Part shown: piece by piece, positions 1-10,050 of the stretch
Position numbering within the stretch: position 1 is the stretch's first letter
Layout: each line of letters begins with the position of its first letter
From: a virus
Strand: one strand, 5' to 3'
Length of the DNA: 38,386 bases
Virus record (IMG/VR): IMGVR_UViG_3300020578_000200
Location: 1-38,386 of that record
Notes under the pieces: model-generated
Told to the model about the DNA's origin: nothing
Database searches by the model: none
Seen by the model: the letters and a program-made list of their open reading frames with translations, nothing else
Translations under genes and position numbers: made by a program

Positions 1-69
1 AACAAAGCATATGTTGGAGGTGTTGGCGGAACAACTCATGTCGGAACGGTTTCCGTCACCCTTGTTTGA
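1..69 (+). CDS. 3' end of a virion protein gene (partial)
   Basis: An open frame enters from the left edge and ends at TGA 67-69, giving 22 residues. They are rich in Gly, Thr and Val and end in VGTVSVTLV, like the C-terminal beta-strands of phage tail or adhesin proteins. The next gene starts 56 bases later in the same direction. A second frame (bases 2-107) is also open but has less typical composition. So little is present that the reading frame itself is only a moderate bet. Confidence 0.4.
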   Translation, partial: NKAYVGGVGGTTHVGTVSVTLV

Positions 70-125
70 GACTTGTAAAATTAGGGGCAAAACTGTATTG
101 TTCTAAAAATTGTTAAAGGTGAAAA

Positions 126-1688
126 ATGTACGGTATTCAGGCACTTCAACCACAGTATGCCACACGGCCTATGCGGTTTGCAGAGGGCGGTATGGCAATG
201 CCCCAAGAAGCTCAAACAGGCATTGCAAGCATGGCCCCTATGCCTATGTCCGTCGCCAATGAACAACCGTCTATGCCTATGCCCGCTGCCAATGAACAAC
301 CTTCTATGGCTACCCCGAGTAGTTTAGAAGCAATAGCCCAACAGGTTGAGGCTACGCTTCCACCTGATATTGTTGAGGCTTTTCGTGCGCTTGTAGCGCA
401 ACTTGCGACATTGCCACCTGAGCAATTGCAAAAATTTGTACAGGTTATTGATTTAATTCAACAGAACGCTGATAATTACGCGCAAACTGTACAAGAACTT
501 GTCAACCAAGGCATAGTTAAAGAGGGTGATTTGCCGCAAACATACAACCCCGCCTTGTTTGATGCATTGAAAGAAGTGTTTAAAGTTGCAGCCTCCAGCC
601 CTGCACCTATGCCAAATACGCCGACAGGAATGGCGATGGGCGGCATTGTTGATACTACAACGGGTGGGCGCTTTGGCGATACTATGTTGGCGCATATCAA
701 CCCGCAAGAAGCTGCAATGTTGCGTGCACGTGGTGGCATGGAAACACGTAATCCTAATACAGGGTTGCCTGAATATTTTAATTTAGGTGATGTGTTTAAG
801 GTAGCCGCGCCGATTGTTGGTGCTATTGCAGGTTCATTTTTGCCGATTGCTCCGCTGGTTGGTACAGCAGCAGCTTCATTTATTGGGCCTGCTATCGGTA
901 GTTTTGCAGCATCAAAACTTGCAGGCTATAATACAAAACAGGCTCTTATCAATGGTGTTGTAGCGGGTGGTTTCGGTTACGGTGCTGGATATACACAAGC
1001 CGCGCAATACGGCGGCTATGGTGCAGCTGAAGGACCATCTCTTGGTACGGCAGTAAGTAAAGGTATTAGTGATCAAGGTGTCGGGTCACTGTTTAGATTT
1101 GGTAGTATTTCAACACCGACAAGTGCTGTCTCAAAAACTGCAACGAATTCTACGGGCACTGTAGCTACTGGGCCTAACACTAATTTGGCAACAGTGCCTT
1201 ACGTTCGCAATGCGGCAGAGTTTTCTGCTCTTTCACCACAAGAGCGAGAATCCTTTTTGAAATTGCAAAAAGATCTTGCCGAGTATAAAAAATATAGCGG
1301 TGGCGAAGGAATGTTCGGTTCTATTGGCAACTTTGTAAAAGATAATCCTTTTATGGTTGCTGCAGGCATTAGTGCATTGAGCCTGTTAGACCGACCCGAC
1401 CAACCTAAACCCCTTGGTTACGAAAAAACTTCAGACCAATTAATTGCTGAAAATCCAAACAAATACATGTTTGCTCCTTCAAACTTCGGTATTGGTTCGA
1501 TGCGTGTAAAAGCAGGTGGGGCTATCAATGGTCCTGGAACAGGTACAAGCGATAGTATCCCTGCACGTTTAAGTGATGGTGAATTTGTAATGACAGCTAA
1601 AGCTGTGCGTGGTGCAGGTGATGGTGACCGTAGAGCAGGTGCAGCAAAGATGTATGAGCTAATGCATCATTTTGAAAAATTAGCGTAG
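126..1688 (+). CDS. Virion-associated protein, Gly/Ala-rich, with a tape-measure-like C-terminus
   Basis: This 520-residue protein opens the run of four large late genes. An RBS-like AAAGGTGA lies just upstream of ATG 126. Residues 1-60 are Met/Pro/Ala-rich and contain a short repeat built on ANEQPSM. Residues about 225-290 form a Gly/Ala-rich hydrophobic stretch that could interact with a membrane. The C-terminus carries GPGTGTSDSIPARLSDGEFV, a motif often found at the end of phage tail or internal virion proteins. Position just before other late genes and the endolysin supports a structural or DNA-ejection role. The family is not recognised more precisely; a minor tail protein is the main alternative. 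Confidence 0.85.
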   Translation: MYGIQALQPQYATRPMRFAEGGMAMPQEAQTGIASMAPMPMSVANEQPSMPMPAANEQPSMATPSSLEAIAQQVEATLPPDIVEAFRALVAQLATLPPEQLQKFVQVIDLIQQNADNYAQTVQELVNQGIVKEGDLPQTYNPALFDALKEVFKVAASSPAPMPNTPTGMAMGGIVDTTTGGRFGDTMLAHINPQEAAMLRARGGMETRNPNTGLPEYFNLGDVFKVAAPIVGAIAGSFLPIAPLVGTAAASFIGPAIGSFAASKLAGYNTKQALINGVVAGGFGYGAGYTQAAQYGGYGAAEGPSLGTAVSKGISDQGVGSLFRFGSISTPTSAVSKTATNSTGTVATGPNTNLATVPYVRNAAEFSALSPQERESFLKLQKDLAEYKKYSGGEGMFGSIGNFVKDNPFMVAAGISALSLLDRPDQPKPLGYEKTSDQLIAENPNKYMFAPSNFGIGSMRVKAGGAINGPGTGTSDSIPARLSDGEFVMTAKAVRGAGDGDRRAGAAKMYELMHHFEKLA

Positions 1689-1695
1689 GTGATCA

Positions 1696-2622
1696 ATGGC
1701 TGATACCACTTTATCACAACAACAAACTGTTTTAGACCCTAAAATCCAAGCCTTTTTTGAAGGGTTATTGGACATTGCTAAAAAGCGTGCTGAAACACCT
1801 GTCGATATCCCTGGATATCAGTTTGCAGGTTTTGATCCTATGCAACAGAGCGCATTTAATGTTGCGCAACAAGGTGTGGGTTCGTATCAACCATTTATTC
1901 AATCGGCTTCACAGGCGTATGGTACAGGCATTTCTTCTTTAGCAGGTGGGGCACAGGCATATAATCCATTATCTGCTTCTGCTTATATGAACCCATATCA
2001 AACGCAAGTTACGCAAAACGCCTTAGCTGAATTGCAACGGCAAGCACAAATTGCTAAACAGCAACAAAATTTAAATGCTGTGCGGTCTGGCGCGTTTGGT
2101 GGTAGCCGACAAGGGGTACAAGCGGCTGAACTTTCGCGTAATCTTGCTGACGTACAAGCTGCAAGAATATTTGAAGATTATTCAAGAAATTTCCAACAAG
2201 CACAAGCTGCCGCTCAAGTTGATTTTGAAAATCAACAACGTCGGCAACAACAAGCAGGCATCAGCACACTTAATGCAGCAGGCGGAATTGCTAACCTTGG
2301 TGGGCAAGTGCAAGCGTTGCAACAAGGCGACGTTAGCCAATTGTTTAACCTCGGGGCACAAAGGCAAGCTGCTGACCAAGCGAAATTTGATGCGCAACGT
2401 AGTTTGGCATTGCAAAAACAATATGAGCCGTTCCAACGTATTCAGTTTGCGAGCGATATTTATCGTGGCGCACCAAGCGGGCAAACAATTGTTGGACAAA
2501 CTTATGGGCAGCAGCCTTCACTGGCATCGCAATTTACAGGCGGTACGTTGAGCACATACGGTGCATTGAATCAAGCTAACAGGCCACAAGTGAATTGGTG
2601 GGGCGGTTACGGTACAACTTGA
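1696..2622 (+). CDS. Virion-associated Gln/Ala-rich coiled-coil protein
   Basis: This 308-residue protein starts 7 bases after the preceding stop, so the two are probably translated together. It is very rich in Gln and Ala. Residues about 110-190 should be helical, with long QA and RQ tracts and the segment AVRSGAFGGSRQGVQAAEL. Proteins with this composition occur between tail and internal core genes in marine podoviruses. No enzyme motif or signal peptide is visible. The C-terminus is Trp/Gly-rich (NWWGGYGTT). A structural or ejection role is inferred from position and composition only. Confidence 0.85.
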   Translation: MADTTLSQQQTVLDPKIQAFFEGLLDIAKKRAETPVDIPGYQFAGFDPMQQSAFNVAQQGVGSYQPFIQSASQAYGTGISSLAGGAQAYNPLSASAYMNPYQTQVTQNALAELQRQAQIAKQQQNLNAVRSGAFGGSRQGVQAAELSRNLADVQAARIFEDYSRNFQQAQAAAQVDFENQQRRQQQAGISTLNAAGGIANLGGQVQALQQGDVSQLFNLGAQRQAADQAKFDAQRSLALQKQYEPFQRIQFASDIYRGAPSGQTIVGQTYGQQPSLASQFTGGTLSTYGALNQANRPQVNWWGGYGTT

Positions 2623-2633
2623 TAGGTTAAATT

Positions 2634-4805
2634 ATGTCAGTTTTAAATCGTCCGATGTTTCGTAGGCAACCTGTTTCCTCTAAAGGAACAGGGATTACCG
2701 CTTATTTTGCAGAGGGTGGGCCTGTTGTAAAGGGAACCCCTTCGGTATATGATCCAGCTAAATTTGATCCCCAAAATGTACAGACCAATTACCGTGCATT
2801 AGAGAATTTGTATGCACCGTTGATGGATAAACAACGTTCTATGCAAGAGTTAATTGCGGAACGTGCAAATATCCTTGGCCCATTGGACAATGAAGTTGCT
2901 TTCAATACAGCATTAGCGCGTGCAGGAGCAGCTATTTCAAAAGCAGGTAGTTTGGCGGCGGGTCTTGCACCTGCTGCACAAGCGTTTACGGAAACGTCTG
3001 CTGAAGGTGAAGAAAAAAATAGATTGCTGCAACGTCAAGTTGCGTTGAGTGCTTTAGACCAAATGACTAAAGAAAAAGAAACGGCTAAACAAGCTAAGAT
3101 GAGTATTTTGGGTGCAGCAATTAATCAAGAAGAATCAAGAATTGCTGCAGTATTGGCTGAAAAGAAAAGACTTGCGGAAATCGAAGCAGAACAAAACTAT
3201 GAAATGATTCGCGACAATATTAAGCGTATTTATGATGAGCAGTCAAAACTAGATGAGAGGGCTAACGATAATTTTCAAAAAGCGTTAGACAGAGCTTCTC
3301 AAAAAGAACTCAAAGGTCTTGATATTGAGGCGGAAAATAAAAAAATAGCAACTAACCTTATAAATCATTTTATGAAAGAAGAATCTGTTACGTTTATAAA
3401 ACCAAATGATATGGGTTCGCCAAGTAAAGGGTTTACTATCCTTGGAGAGTATAAACAAACGGTGACACCTGAAGGTACTGTTGAATGGCGTAATATATTT
3501 AACAATAGTTCGTTGCCTGCTGGTTCATTGAAATTTGATGCACAGGTTGCTTCGGTATTTACGCCTAAGTTTGATGCTCCTAAAAAAGCATTCATACCGG
3601 ATACTACCCATTTTACTGGATTGCGGCCTATTCAATATCAAACGGATAGAAACGGTACGCCGTTTATGTTGGTTGAAGAGAATGGCGAAAAAGTGCCGAT
3701 GCCTCAAAATGCTATTATTTCTGATCAAACAGAAATGTTTAAAACAGAAATATTGCCTAATGGTAGCACTGCCTACACGATTACCAATGGTCCGTTTGCT
3801 GGTAAAACGGTTATCGTAGATCGTGCGGGTAAAATTCAAAATCTATCCGAAATTGCTGATGTTTATACAGGTGATCAATTGAAGAGACCGTCACCTGCTG
3901 ATGCTGCTGTACCAGATGCTGTACCAGATGCTGCACAAGATGCTGCTGTACCAGATGCTGTACCAGATGCTGCACAAGATGCTGCTGCACAAGGCACTGC
4001 TGTACCAGATGTTGTTCAAAATAATCCAACAAGCAAGTTTTTAACAAAACCATTGGATGGTACAGTTGTAAGCGCACTTCGAGATAAAGAAAATGATTTA
4101 AAAAATCGTAATCCTGCCATTGGCGAAATCACTGGTAGAGGTGCAGAACTTCATATATTAAGCGTACAACCTGCAAGTTCTATTAAAAGTTTTGATTTAG
4201 ATCCAACAACAGCACGTGAAACCGAACGTAATATTATAGCTTATGAAGAATTTTTAGCTGCTTTAGATGATGTTATTAACGCAGGTGCAGCCAACTCTGT
4301 CGGTATTGCAGCAAAACTAAGATCTATCATTACCAATGGAATTGATCCACTTATTTATGGAAACGATTGGGCATTCGTGGCTGATGAAAAAAATAGAGCG
4401 CTGCTAGAATTAATGACAAATAAAATGATCACAGCGTTGGCTGTAAATGACGAACGTATTTCTGTAGACGAACAAAACAGAATCAGATCAATAGCACCTT
4501 CTGTACAAGAATGGTTTGTAAGTCCTGCATCAGTTACAGCTAGACTTGCTGAAATTATTCGTCATTCAAAAAATAATCTGTCATTAGCACGTTCTCGTTT
4601 AACCGATAAACCTGCTTTATTGCTACAACAGGTTCCTCAAGGAACGGTGAGAGATCCATTTACGCCAAAATTTTTGCCTTATGTACAAGCCTTAAACGCT
4701 GAAGGATTTGGTGATGATTTAAGAAGAAAGTTTTTCAAAGATGCCAAGGGGCGGGTACTTCGAATTCAACTAAATGAACCTAAACCTGATTTTAAACAAA
4801 AATAA
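2634..4805 (+). CDS. Large virion protein with a central Ala-Val-Pro-Asp repeat
   Basis: A 723-residue protein from ATG 2634. Residues about 65-240 are strongly helical and charged (KEKETAKQAK, VLAEKKRLAEIEAEQNYEMI), consistent with a coiled coil. Residues about 255-400 look beta-rich. They are followed by a low-complexity acidic linker built of AVPD, AAQD and related units (about 424-456), then a second helical domain to the C-terminus. The early Tyr-Phe-Ala-Glu-Gly-Gly (YFAEGG) resembles FAEGG near the start of the gene at 126, a small shared signature. It sits in the late operon between other virion genes. Internal virion or ejection protein is the best guess; no catalytic motif is seen. 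Confidence 0.85.
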   Translation: MSVLNRPMFRRQPVSSKGTGITAYFAEGGPVVKGTPSVYDPAKFDPQNVQTNYRALENLYAPLMDKQRSMQELIAERANILGPLDNEVAFNTALARAGAAISKAGSLAAGLAPAAQAFTETSAEGEEKNRLLQRQVALSALDQMTKEKETAKQAKMSILGAAINQEESRIAAVLAEKKRLAEIEAEQNYEMIRDNIKRIYDEQSKLDERANDNFQKALDRASQKELKGLDIEAENKKIATNLINHFMKEESVTFIKPNDMGSPSKGFTILGEYKQTVTPEGTVEWRNIFNNSSLPAGSLKFDAQVASVFTPKFDAPKKAFIPDTTHFTGLRPIQYQTDRNGTPFMLVEENGEKVPMPQNAIISDQTEMFKTEILPNGSTAYTITNGPFAGKTVIVDRAGKIQNLSEIADVYTGDQLKRPSPADAAVPDAVPDAAQDAAVPDAVPDAAQDAAAQGTAVPDVVQNNPTSKFLTKPLDGTVVSALRDKENDLKNRNPAIGEITGRGAELHILSVQPASSIKSFDLDPTTARETERNIIAYEEFLAALDDVINAGAANSVGIAAKLRSIITNGIDPLIYGNDWAFVADEKNRALLELMTNKMITALAVNDERISVDEQNRIRSIAPSVQEWFVSPASVTARLAEIIRHSKNNLSLARSRLTDKPALLLQQVPQGTVRDPFTPKFLPYVQALNAEGFGDDLRRKFFKDAKGRVLRIQLNEPKPDFKQK
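3906..3983 (+). repeat. Two tandem 39-nt in-frame repeats
   Basis: Two identical 39-base units sit head to tail, each encoding the 13 residues AVPDAVPDAAQDA. Shorter GCTGCACAAG and GCTGTACCAGATG fragments flank them. They form the flexible linker of the surrounding virion gene. Exact identity at the DNA level suggests recent slippage or unequal recombination. Confidence 0.9.
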
Positions 4806-4832
4806 AGTGAGTCGATAATACAGGAAATTTTT

Positions 4833-7800
4833 ATGGCAAATCCTTACAGCGCTGCACTCAAACCCGTTGAACCTAATTTTATAGATATTGGCGGTGGTCT
4901 TTCATTAGACTACACGGGTGTGCCAGATGCACCTAAAACTAGAGAAGAATTTAATATTCTCAACCAATTAGAAGATTTAGATAATCGTGATGAAGCAGCC
5001 AAACTTACTTTCGTCGGTCGTAAAAACGAAGGCGACCTTGGGTTGCAACGCGCTTTTTTAGGTGCATTCAATAAAGCTGTTTTGTATTTGCCTGATGCTG
5101 CAATCAATGCAGCTATTCGTGGAATGGAATCTGAAGGAATTTTAAAAGCACCTGTTGATCCTGCACAAAATAGAGATTTTTTAGAACGTACCTTTAACGC
5201 TGTTAATTTTGAGCAGAAAGAAAAAATTCTTGGGTTTTTAAATGTAGGTGTTCCTGGAACAGAAATACTTCCTTCTACACCAGCAGAAACGATAGCTGAT
5301 GCTGCAGGTACTGGGGCGGCAATAGCAGTACCAATAGTCGGTGCAACTAAGGGTTTAGCAAAAACAGCTGAACCTGTTTTTGAAGTTATAAAACCTCTTT
5401 ATGATACAACAAAACTTGTTTCTAAAGGCGCACCGTATTCGACGGTGCAAAAACAGCTTATTCAACAACGTGCGTTAGAAAATCCTTCGCTTGGAAACAC
5501 CACACAAAAAATACTTGTAGATATTTTAAACGCCTTTCAAAAAAATCCGGGTCGTTTTGTTGCAAGTGAAGTTGTCGGTAGTGCTATAGGCGCAGGCGCA
5601 TCTCAAGCTGAAATCCAATATACTCCTTTAAGAACTTCTACAGATGAACCTATTAATACTGGTATTCTTGGACTTTTAGCAGGGGTACCCGCTGCCGCGA
5701 TAGTTGAAAGTCCAAAAGCCGTTGCCCGTTATGCTGCAGAGTTAGGCGTAAGTGGTATTACTGGTATTCCACTTATTGGGGCCTTAATCCGTAAAGGCGT
5801 AAACAAAATATACGCTGACAACTATACTGACCAAGGTGCACAACAAGCTGTTCGTGCTCAGTTACAACCGATATTTCAACAAGCACTTAAAAACGCTGAA
5901 GAAACTGGTGATTTTCAACGTACTGTTGAAATTTTAAAAGCTATGGATGATCTTGGCATTGCTAGACCAAAACTTTCAGCTGCTGAGCAGTTTTTAGATA
6001 CTCCTTTAGGTATTACACAAAGTGTACTCCAAAAAGGAGCAAAGGGTCAAGAAGCTCGTGATAATGTTAATAGAATACAAAGTAACATTCAAAAAGCGTA
6101 TGACTTTGCTCGTAAAATGTTAGTTGGCCCAGAAGATGTTCCTATTGTTGTTAAGGGCGGCACTAATAAGGCTCCTTCAGCAGTAGAAGACTTTATGGCT
6201 GCAATTGAAAAAACTCAACGTACTCGAGCAGAAGGGTTGGTTTCCGAGCAAGAAGCTCTTGACGAAGAATTAATCGACCTTGCACAACGGTTTCCGGGAC
6301 TTTCAAAAGAAGGTAAAATTGATCTTGGAAACAAAATAGTAGGAACACTTGTAGCTGATAAAACCGCTAAAAGAGAAGAACTTTTAAATCTAGAAAAAGA
6401 ACTTGGTTTAGATAACATGGGTGCAAAAGACTTTTCTTCTTTAAAACTTAAACTTCAATCTATACTAGATGAAAAATTTACAAAAGCAGCAAAAGATTTA
6501 ATTCCTGATTCTTTGCTAAGGTTAATTAACAGCCCTAGTTCAGAAATGAGTTTTGATGACTATAGAGCTGCTCGTAACGCTATTGGAGATAGTTTTCAAT
6601 CTTCAAACGATAGTTTTAATACTACATTAAAAACAGCTAAAGAACAATTAGACCAATGGGCTGACCAAGCCTTTGGCACAGGTTATCGAAATTGGCGTGT
6701 TCGGTGGAAAAACGAATACGAAATACCATATCAAGAAGGAATTGTTCAAAAGATAACCAAAAATCGTGGATCTAAAGAAAATCCTATTTACGTTTTAAAT
6801 GGAGAAAATGTTGCTTCTGGAATTTTACGTGAGGGAACTAAAGATCCTCAAAACGTTGTAAACTACATTCAACTTTTAAAATTAAACCAAAATAATGAAG
6901 GAATTACAGATTTAAGAAATGCTGTAACAGATTTAATTTATGATAAAGCATTTGATTATGAAAAAAATCAACTCAACCCTACGAAATATTCAAAATTTTT
7001 GCGTGATAATGAAATTGTTTTAAAGGAATTAAATTTATTTGATTCTTTAAGTAACAACACTTCAACTATACAAGCACTTGCTTCTAGGCAGGCAAATCTT
7101 GCGGCGCGTGAAAAGCAAATCAAAGCTGACCAAATCAGTAAACTGCTTGCTTATAAAAACAGTGATACTGGCGCATTAAGCGCAAGTGAAGTTATCGACA
7201 ATATGTTGAAAAATCCAAACGAACTTGGAAAAACGTACAAACAAATTGTCGACATGGGTGATGAAGGGTTAACTGCGGCTTTCCGTAAGGCAACATTAGA
7301 CCGTGTTTTTTCAACGATGGAAGATGGTCCAGATGCTTTTGCTGATGCTGTAGTAAATAATGCTGCGTCGTTAAAACGGATTATGTCACCAGAAGAATTT
7401 GATAAATACACTATGGTGAACGATCTACTACATCGTATAAGGTTTGCTGAAAGAAATAAAGAAGGTAGCGGTACCGATTACGATAGTTTTTTAAAAAGGG
7501 CTGAAAAATACATTGGTACTCGTATACCGACTGTAGCAGCATATTATCGTGCTATGATACAAAGTAAGCAAAGCCCTATGTTTCTCGGGGCTACCTTGGC
7601 AACACGATTTATTTCAACACGTCAACAAAGTGCTTTTGATGCTATGCACAAAAAAGCGATGGACGGCGATATGGAATTTATAAAAGATCTTGCTACAGAA
7701 ACTCTGCCTTCTGGCGGGGCACCAAGGCCGACTGAACTGCGGTTACGTAGCGCGTTGTTTAGCGTAGGGGTGCCTTCGTTATTCCCCGTAGAAGAATCAC

Positions 7801-8099
7801 CAATGATTGAATATACACTGGATGACAACGGTCGTTTTGTGCCTGTGAAAAAAGATAGTGGTGCAGGTGGTGCACCACCTGCACCACCTGCGGCATCTGT
7901 GACACCTGAAGTACCGCCAAAGGTACAAAAAAATATTACTGTTGACTTTCTTGACTCTGACCCTAGCCCAAGTAACTCGTTTAATCAACCACCACCCAAT
8001 GTTTTGCCTCCTGCAAACGGCAGTGCAACGGGCACTAACTATAAAAAGTTATTTCCTAATGATGAATTAGGGGGAGCCATCAGCGATCGTGGACAGTGA
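4833..8099 (+). CDS. Very large internal virion protein
   Basis: The longest gene here, 1088 residues. Its start is 27 bases after the previous stop; AGGAAATTTTT supplies a weak RBS. Residues about 155-185 and 235-285 hold hydrophobic Ala/Gly/Val-rich segments, and 390-900 is mostly charged helix with coiled-coil character. Residues about 1008-1040 form a Pro/Ala linker (GGAPPAPPAASVTPEVPP), followed by a polar tail. Size, composition and position directly before the peptidoglycan hydrolase resemble the internal core or ejectosome proteins of podoviruses (the role of T7 gp15/gp16), but no sequence homology to those is claimed. No lytic transglycosylase motif is seen. Confidence 0.85.
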   Translation: MANPYSAALKPVEPNFIDIGGGLSLDYTGVPDAPKTREEFNILNQLEDLDNRDEAAKLTFVGRKNEGDLGLQRAFLGAFNKAVLYLPDAAINAAIRGMESEGILKAPVDPAQNRDFLERTFNAVNFEQKEKILGFLNVGVPGTEILPSTPAETIADAAGTGAAIAVPIVGATKGLAKTAEPVFEVIKPLYDTTKLVSKGAPYSTVQKQLIQQRALENPSLGNTTQKILVDILNAFQKNPGRFVASEVVGSAIGAGASQAEIQYTPLRTSTDEPINTGILGLLAGVPAAAIVESPKAVARYAAELGVSGITGIPLIGALIRKGVNKIYADNYTDQGAQQAVRAQLQPIFQQALKNAEETGDFQRTVEILKAMDDLGIARPKLSAAEQFLDTPLGITQSVLQKGAKGQEARDNVNRIQSNIQKAYDFARKMLVGPEDVPIVVKGGTNKAPSAVEDFMAAIEKTQRTRAEGLVSEQEALDEELIDLAQRFPGLSKEGKIDLGNKIVGTLVADKTAKREELLNLEKELGLDNMGAKDFSSLKLKLQSILDEKFTKAAKDLIPDSLLRLINSPSSEMSFDDYRAARNAIGDSFQSSNDSFNTTLKTAKEQLDQWADQAFGTGYRNWRVRWKNEYEIPYQEGIVQKITKNRGSKENPIYVLNGENVASGILREGTKDPQNVVNYIQLLKLNQNNEGITDLRNAVTDLIYDKAFDYEKNQLNPTKYSKFLRDNEIVLKELNLFDSLSNNTSTIQALASRQANLAAREKQIKADQISKLLAYKNSDTGALSASEVIDNMLKNPNELGKTYKQIVDMGDEGLTAAFRKATLDRVFSTMEDGPDAFADAVVNNAASLKRIMSPEEFDKYTMVNDLLHRIRFAERNKEGSGTDYDSFLKRAEKYIGTRIPTVAAYYRAMIQSKQSPMFLGATLATRFISTRQQSAFDAMHKKAMDGDMEFIKDLATETLPSGGAPRPTELRLRSALFSVGVPSLFPVEESPMIEYTLDDNGRFVPVKKDSGAGGAPPAPPAASVTPEVPPKVQKNITVDFLDSDPSPSNSFNQPPPNVLPPANGSATGTNYKKLFPNDELGGAISDRGQ

Positions 8100-8611
8100 T
8101 GAAAGATAATTTTGAGCAATGCCTAGCCCTAGTGCTTAAACACGAAGGCGGTTTTGTTAACCATCCAAAAGATCCAGGAGGCATGACTAACCTCGGCGTT
8201 ACCAAAAAAGTTTGGGAAGAATGGATCGGCAAACCAGTAGATGAGGCTGCAATGCGCGCGTTAGGGCCTACCGATGTCGCGCCGTTATACAAAAAGAATT
8301 ACTGGGACCGTGTCCGTGGAGATGATCTACCGACAGGTGTTGACTATTCTGTGTTTGATTTTGCTGTTAATAGTGGCGTTGGTCGCGCCGCCAAGTTTCT
8401 TCAAGCCGCTTGTGATGTTGCTCAAGATGGCGCTATCGGACCCGCAACCTTAGCCGCAGTAGCACAACATCATCCACGTGAACTTGCTACTTCTATATGT
8501 GAAAAACGGTTAGCATTTCTTCAATCATTGCCAACGTGGGGCACGTTCGGCAGGGGTTGGAACAAGCGTGTTGCCGAAGTAAAAGAAACAGCTTTCAAAA
8601 TGGTTGGCTAA
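8099..8611 (+). CDS. Peptidoglycan hydrolase, GH108 family with C-terminal peptidoglycan-binding region
   Basis: A 170-residue endolysin or virion lysozyme. The N-terminal domain (about 1-90) has the GH108 pattern: HEGGFVNHPKDPGGMTNLGV, with Glu16 as the expected catalytic acid, then YWDRVRGDDLPTGVDYSVFD. The C-terminal part (about 95-170) holds GVGRAAKFLQAA and DGAIGPATLAAV, typical of the predicted peptidoglycan-binding domain paired with GH108. No signal peptide is present, so export would need a holin or delivery inside the virion. ATG 8099 overlaps the preceding stop by one base. An in-frame GTG at 8096 would add one residue. The 3' end overlaps the stop of the convergent SNF2 gene. Confidence 0.93.
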   Translation: MKDNFEQCLALVLKHEGGFVNHPKDPGGMTNLGVTKKVWEEWIGKPVDEAAMRALGPTDVAPLYKKNYWDRVRGDDLPTGVDYSVFDFAVNSGVGRAAKFLQAACDVAQDGAIGPATLAAVAQHHPRELATSICEKRLAFLQSLPTWGTFGRGWNKRVAEVKETAFKMVG

Positions 8612-10050
8612 ATAAGCCATTCTTTATATCCTTCAGCCAATACCTGCGTTGCGATATTGATTTTGTTACGCAGGGCTTTTAATATTTTTTCATCTACAGT
8701 GTTTTCAGTAACTATGTCTACGTATGTTACTTTATTTTTCTGCCCAATACGATGGGCGCGGTCTTCGCTTTGCAACCTTATTTCAAGGTCGTAGTTATTA
8801 CTGTAATAGATTACAGTTTTTGCGGCAGTTAAAGTAAGGCCGTATCCGCCTGTACGCGGCTGCCCTACGAAAAACCGTACAGGACCATTTAAATTTTGAA
8901 AATCACGTACAGTTTGTTGTCGCTGGTTTACTTCTGTTTCGCCGTAATATGTTCTTACACTTTGTTCACCATAAACCTTTTTAAGTTCTTTTTCTATAGC
9001 TAAAATATCATTAATAAAAGTTGCCCAAATGATTGCTTTGCCGTCTGTTTCTTCTAATACATCTAGCAACTCATTCATCTTGTTATGCGGCAATGTACTA
9101 ATTATTCCGTCATCGTTTTTTACAAAGCCAGAGCAAACCTGTTGTAACCGCAATAACTGTGTCAATACATTTTGAGCAGTTACCAAACCGTTTTCGAGTT
9201 CGGCTACAGCAAGCCTTTTTAGTTGACCATAAACTTTCGCTTGTTTATCGGTTAATTCTACTCTACGCTGAAGGTAGAGTTTTTCTGGTAAATCTAAACA
9301 ATCTTCCTTACGAACACGATAGCTGAACTTTTCAAGGTTCGTAGTCAGTTCAGGTAGGTTTTGGTATCCGGTAATTTTATTAAAACTATGTGTGCCTACC
9401 GACCTTTTTACCGTAACCGCATACCTGTTTTGAAAAGCCCAATAAGATTGAAACCCTAACAAATGTGGGCTTAAAAAATCACACTGGCTAAACAAATCTA
9501 AAGGACTTTGCGTAATAGGCGAGCCTGTCATAATCCTACGGTATTTAGAAACTCCACCAACTTTGATTACGTTTTTTGTCCGTTTTGCAGACCTGTTTTT
9601 AATTGTAGTGCTTTCATCTACAACCATTAGGATAGGTTTTGCCCTTGCAAATTTTAATGCGAAAGCGGTACCTTTATCGGTACTAAACGCCTCTATGTTC
9701 ATAATAACTATTTTAAGATTATCATCATCGATAGCAAAAGCCCTATCTAACTCTTTAAACTGCTTTTGTGTTTGTGCAGGCGACCATACAATAATATCGT
9801 GTAATACATGGTCGGGTATATGGGTTGGTATTTCGTTTTGCTCCCAGTTTTTGTACACACCCTTTGGAGCTATAATTAAGGCTCCTTGGATACGACCATT
9901 ATCATAAAGCATCGACATTGTGTCAATCAATATTTTTGATTTACCTGTACCCATTTCACAAAACAAAGCATATTCTTCCTTATCGAAGGAAAGTTCTAAT
10001 GCTTCCATTTGATGCTGATAAGGTTTCAGCTTAAAATTGTAACGCAACAT
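8608..10050 (-). CDS. SNF2/SF2-family DNA helicase or translocase
   Basis: A 480-residue ATPase and the only clear reverse-strand gene. RecA-like domain 1 has Walker A EMGTGKSK (residues 32-39) and a DEAD-box-like VVDEST (143-148), then MTGSPITQSP (motif III region). Domain 2 ends with SEDRAHRIGQ (motif VI, near 430-440), the signature of SNF2-type translocases. It should use ATP to move on double-stranded DNA and might act in replication restart, recombination or protein removal. No nuclease domain is fused. On its own strand the start is preceded by ATAGAAAGGGCA, the same RBS used by several forward small genes. Its stop codon interlocks with that of the lysozyme gene (4 shared bases). Confidence 0.95.
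   Translation of the reverse strand: MLRYNFKLKPYQHQMEALELSFDKEEYALFCEMGTGKSKILIDTMSMLYDNGRIQGALIIAPKGVYKNWEQNEIPTHIPDHVLHDIIVWSPAQTQKQFKELDRAFAIDDDNLKIVIMNIEAFSTDKGTAFALKFARAKPILMVVDESTTIKNRSAKRTKNVIKVGGVSKYRRIMTGSPITQSPLDLFSQCDFLSPHLLGFQSYWAFQNRYAVTVKRSVGTHSFNKITGYQNLPELTTNLEKFSYRVRKEDCLDLPEKLYLQRRVELTDKQAKVYGQLKRLAVAELENGLVTAQNVLTQLLRLQQVCSGFVKNDDGIISTLPHNKMNELLDVLEETDGKAIIWATFINDILAIEKELKKVYGEQSVRTYYGETEVNQRQQTVRDFQNLNGPVRFFVGQPRTGGYGLTLTAAKTVIYYSNNYDLEIRLQSEDRAHRIGQKNKVTYVDIVTENTVDEKILKALRNKINIATQVLAEGYKEWLI

Noticed and set aside
8096-8098. GTG 8096 as lysozyme start
   Set aside because: ATG 8099 follows immediately and gives the usual family N-terminus with a one-base overlap.
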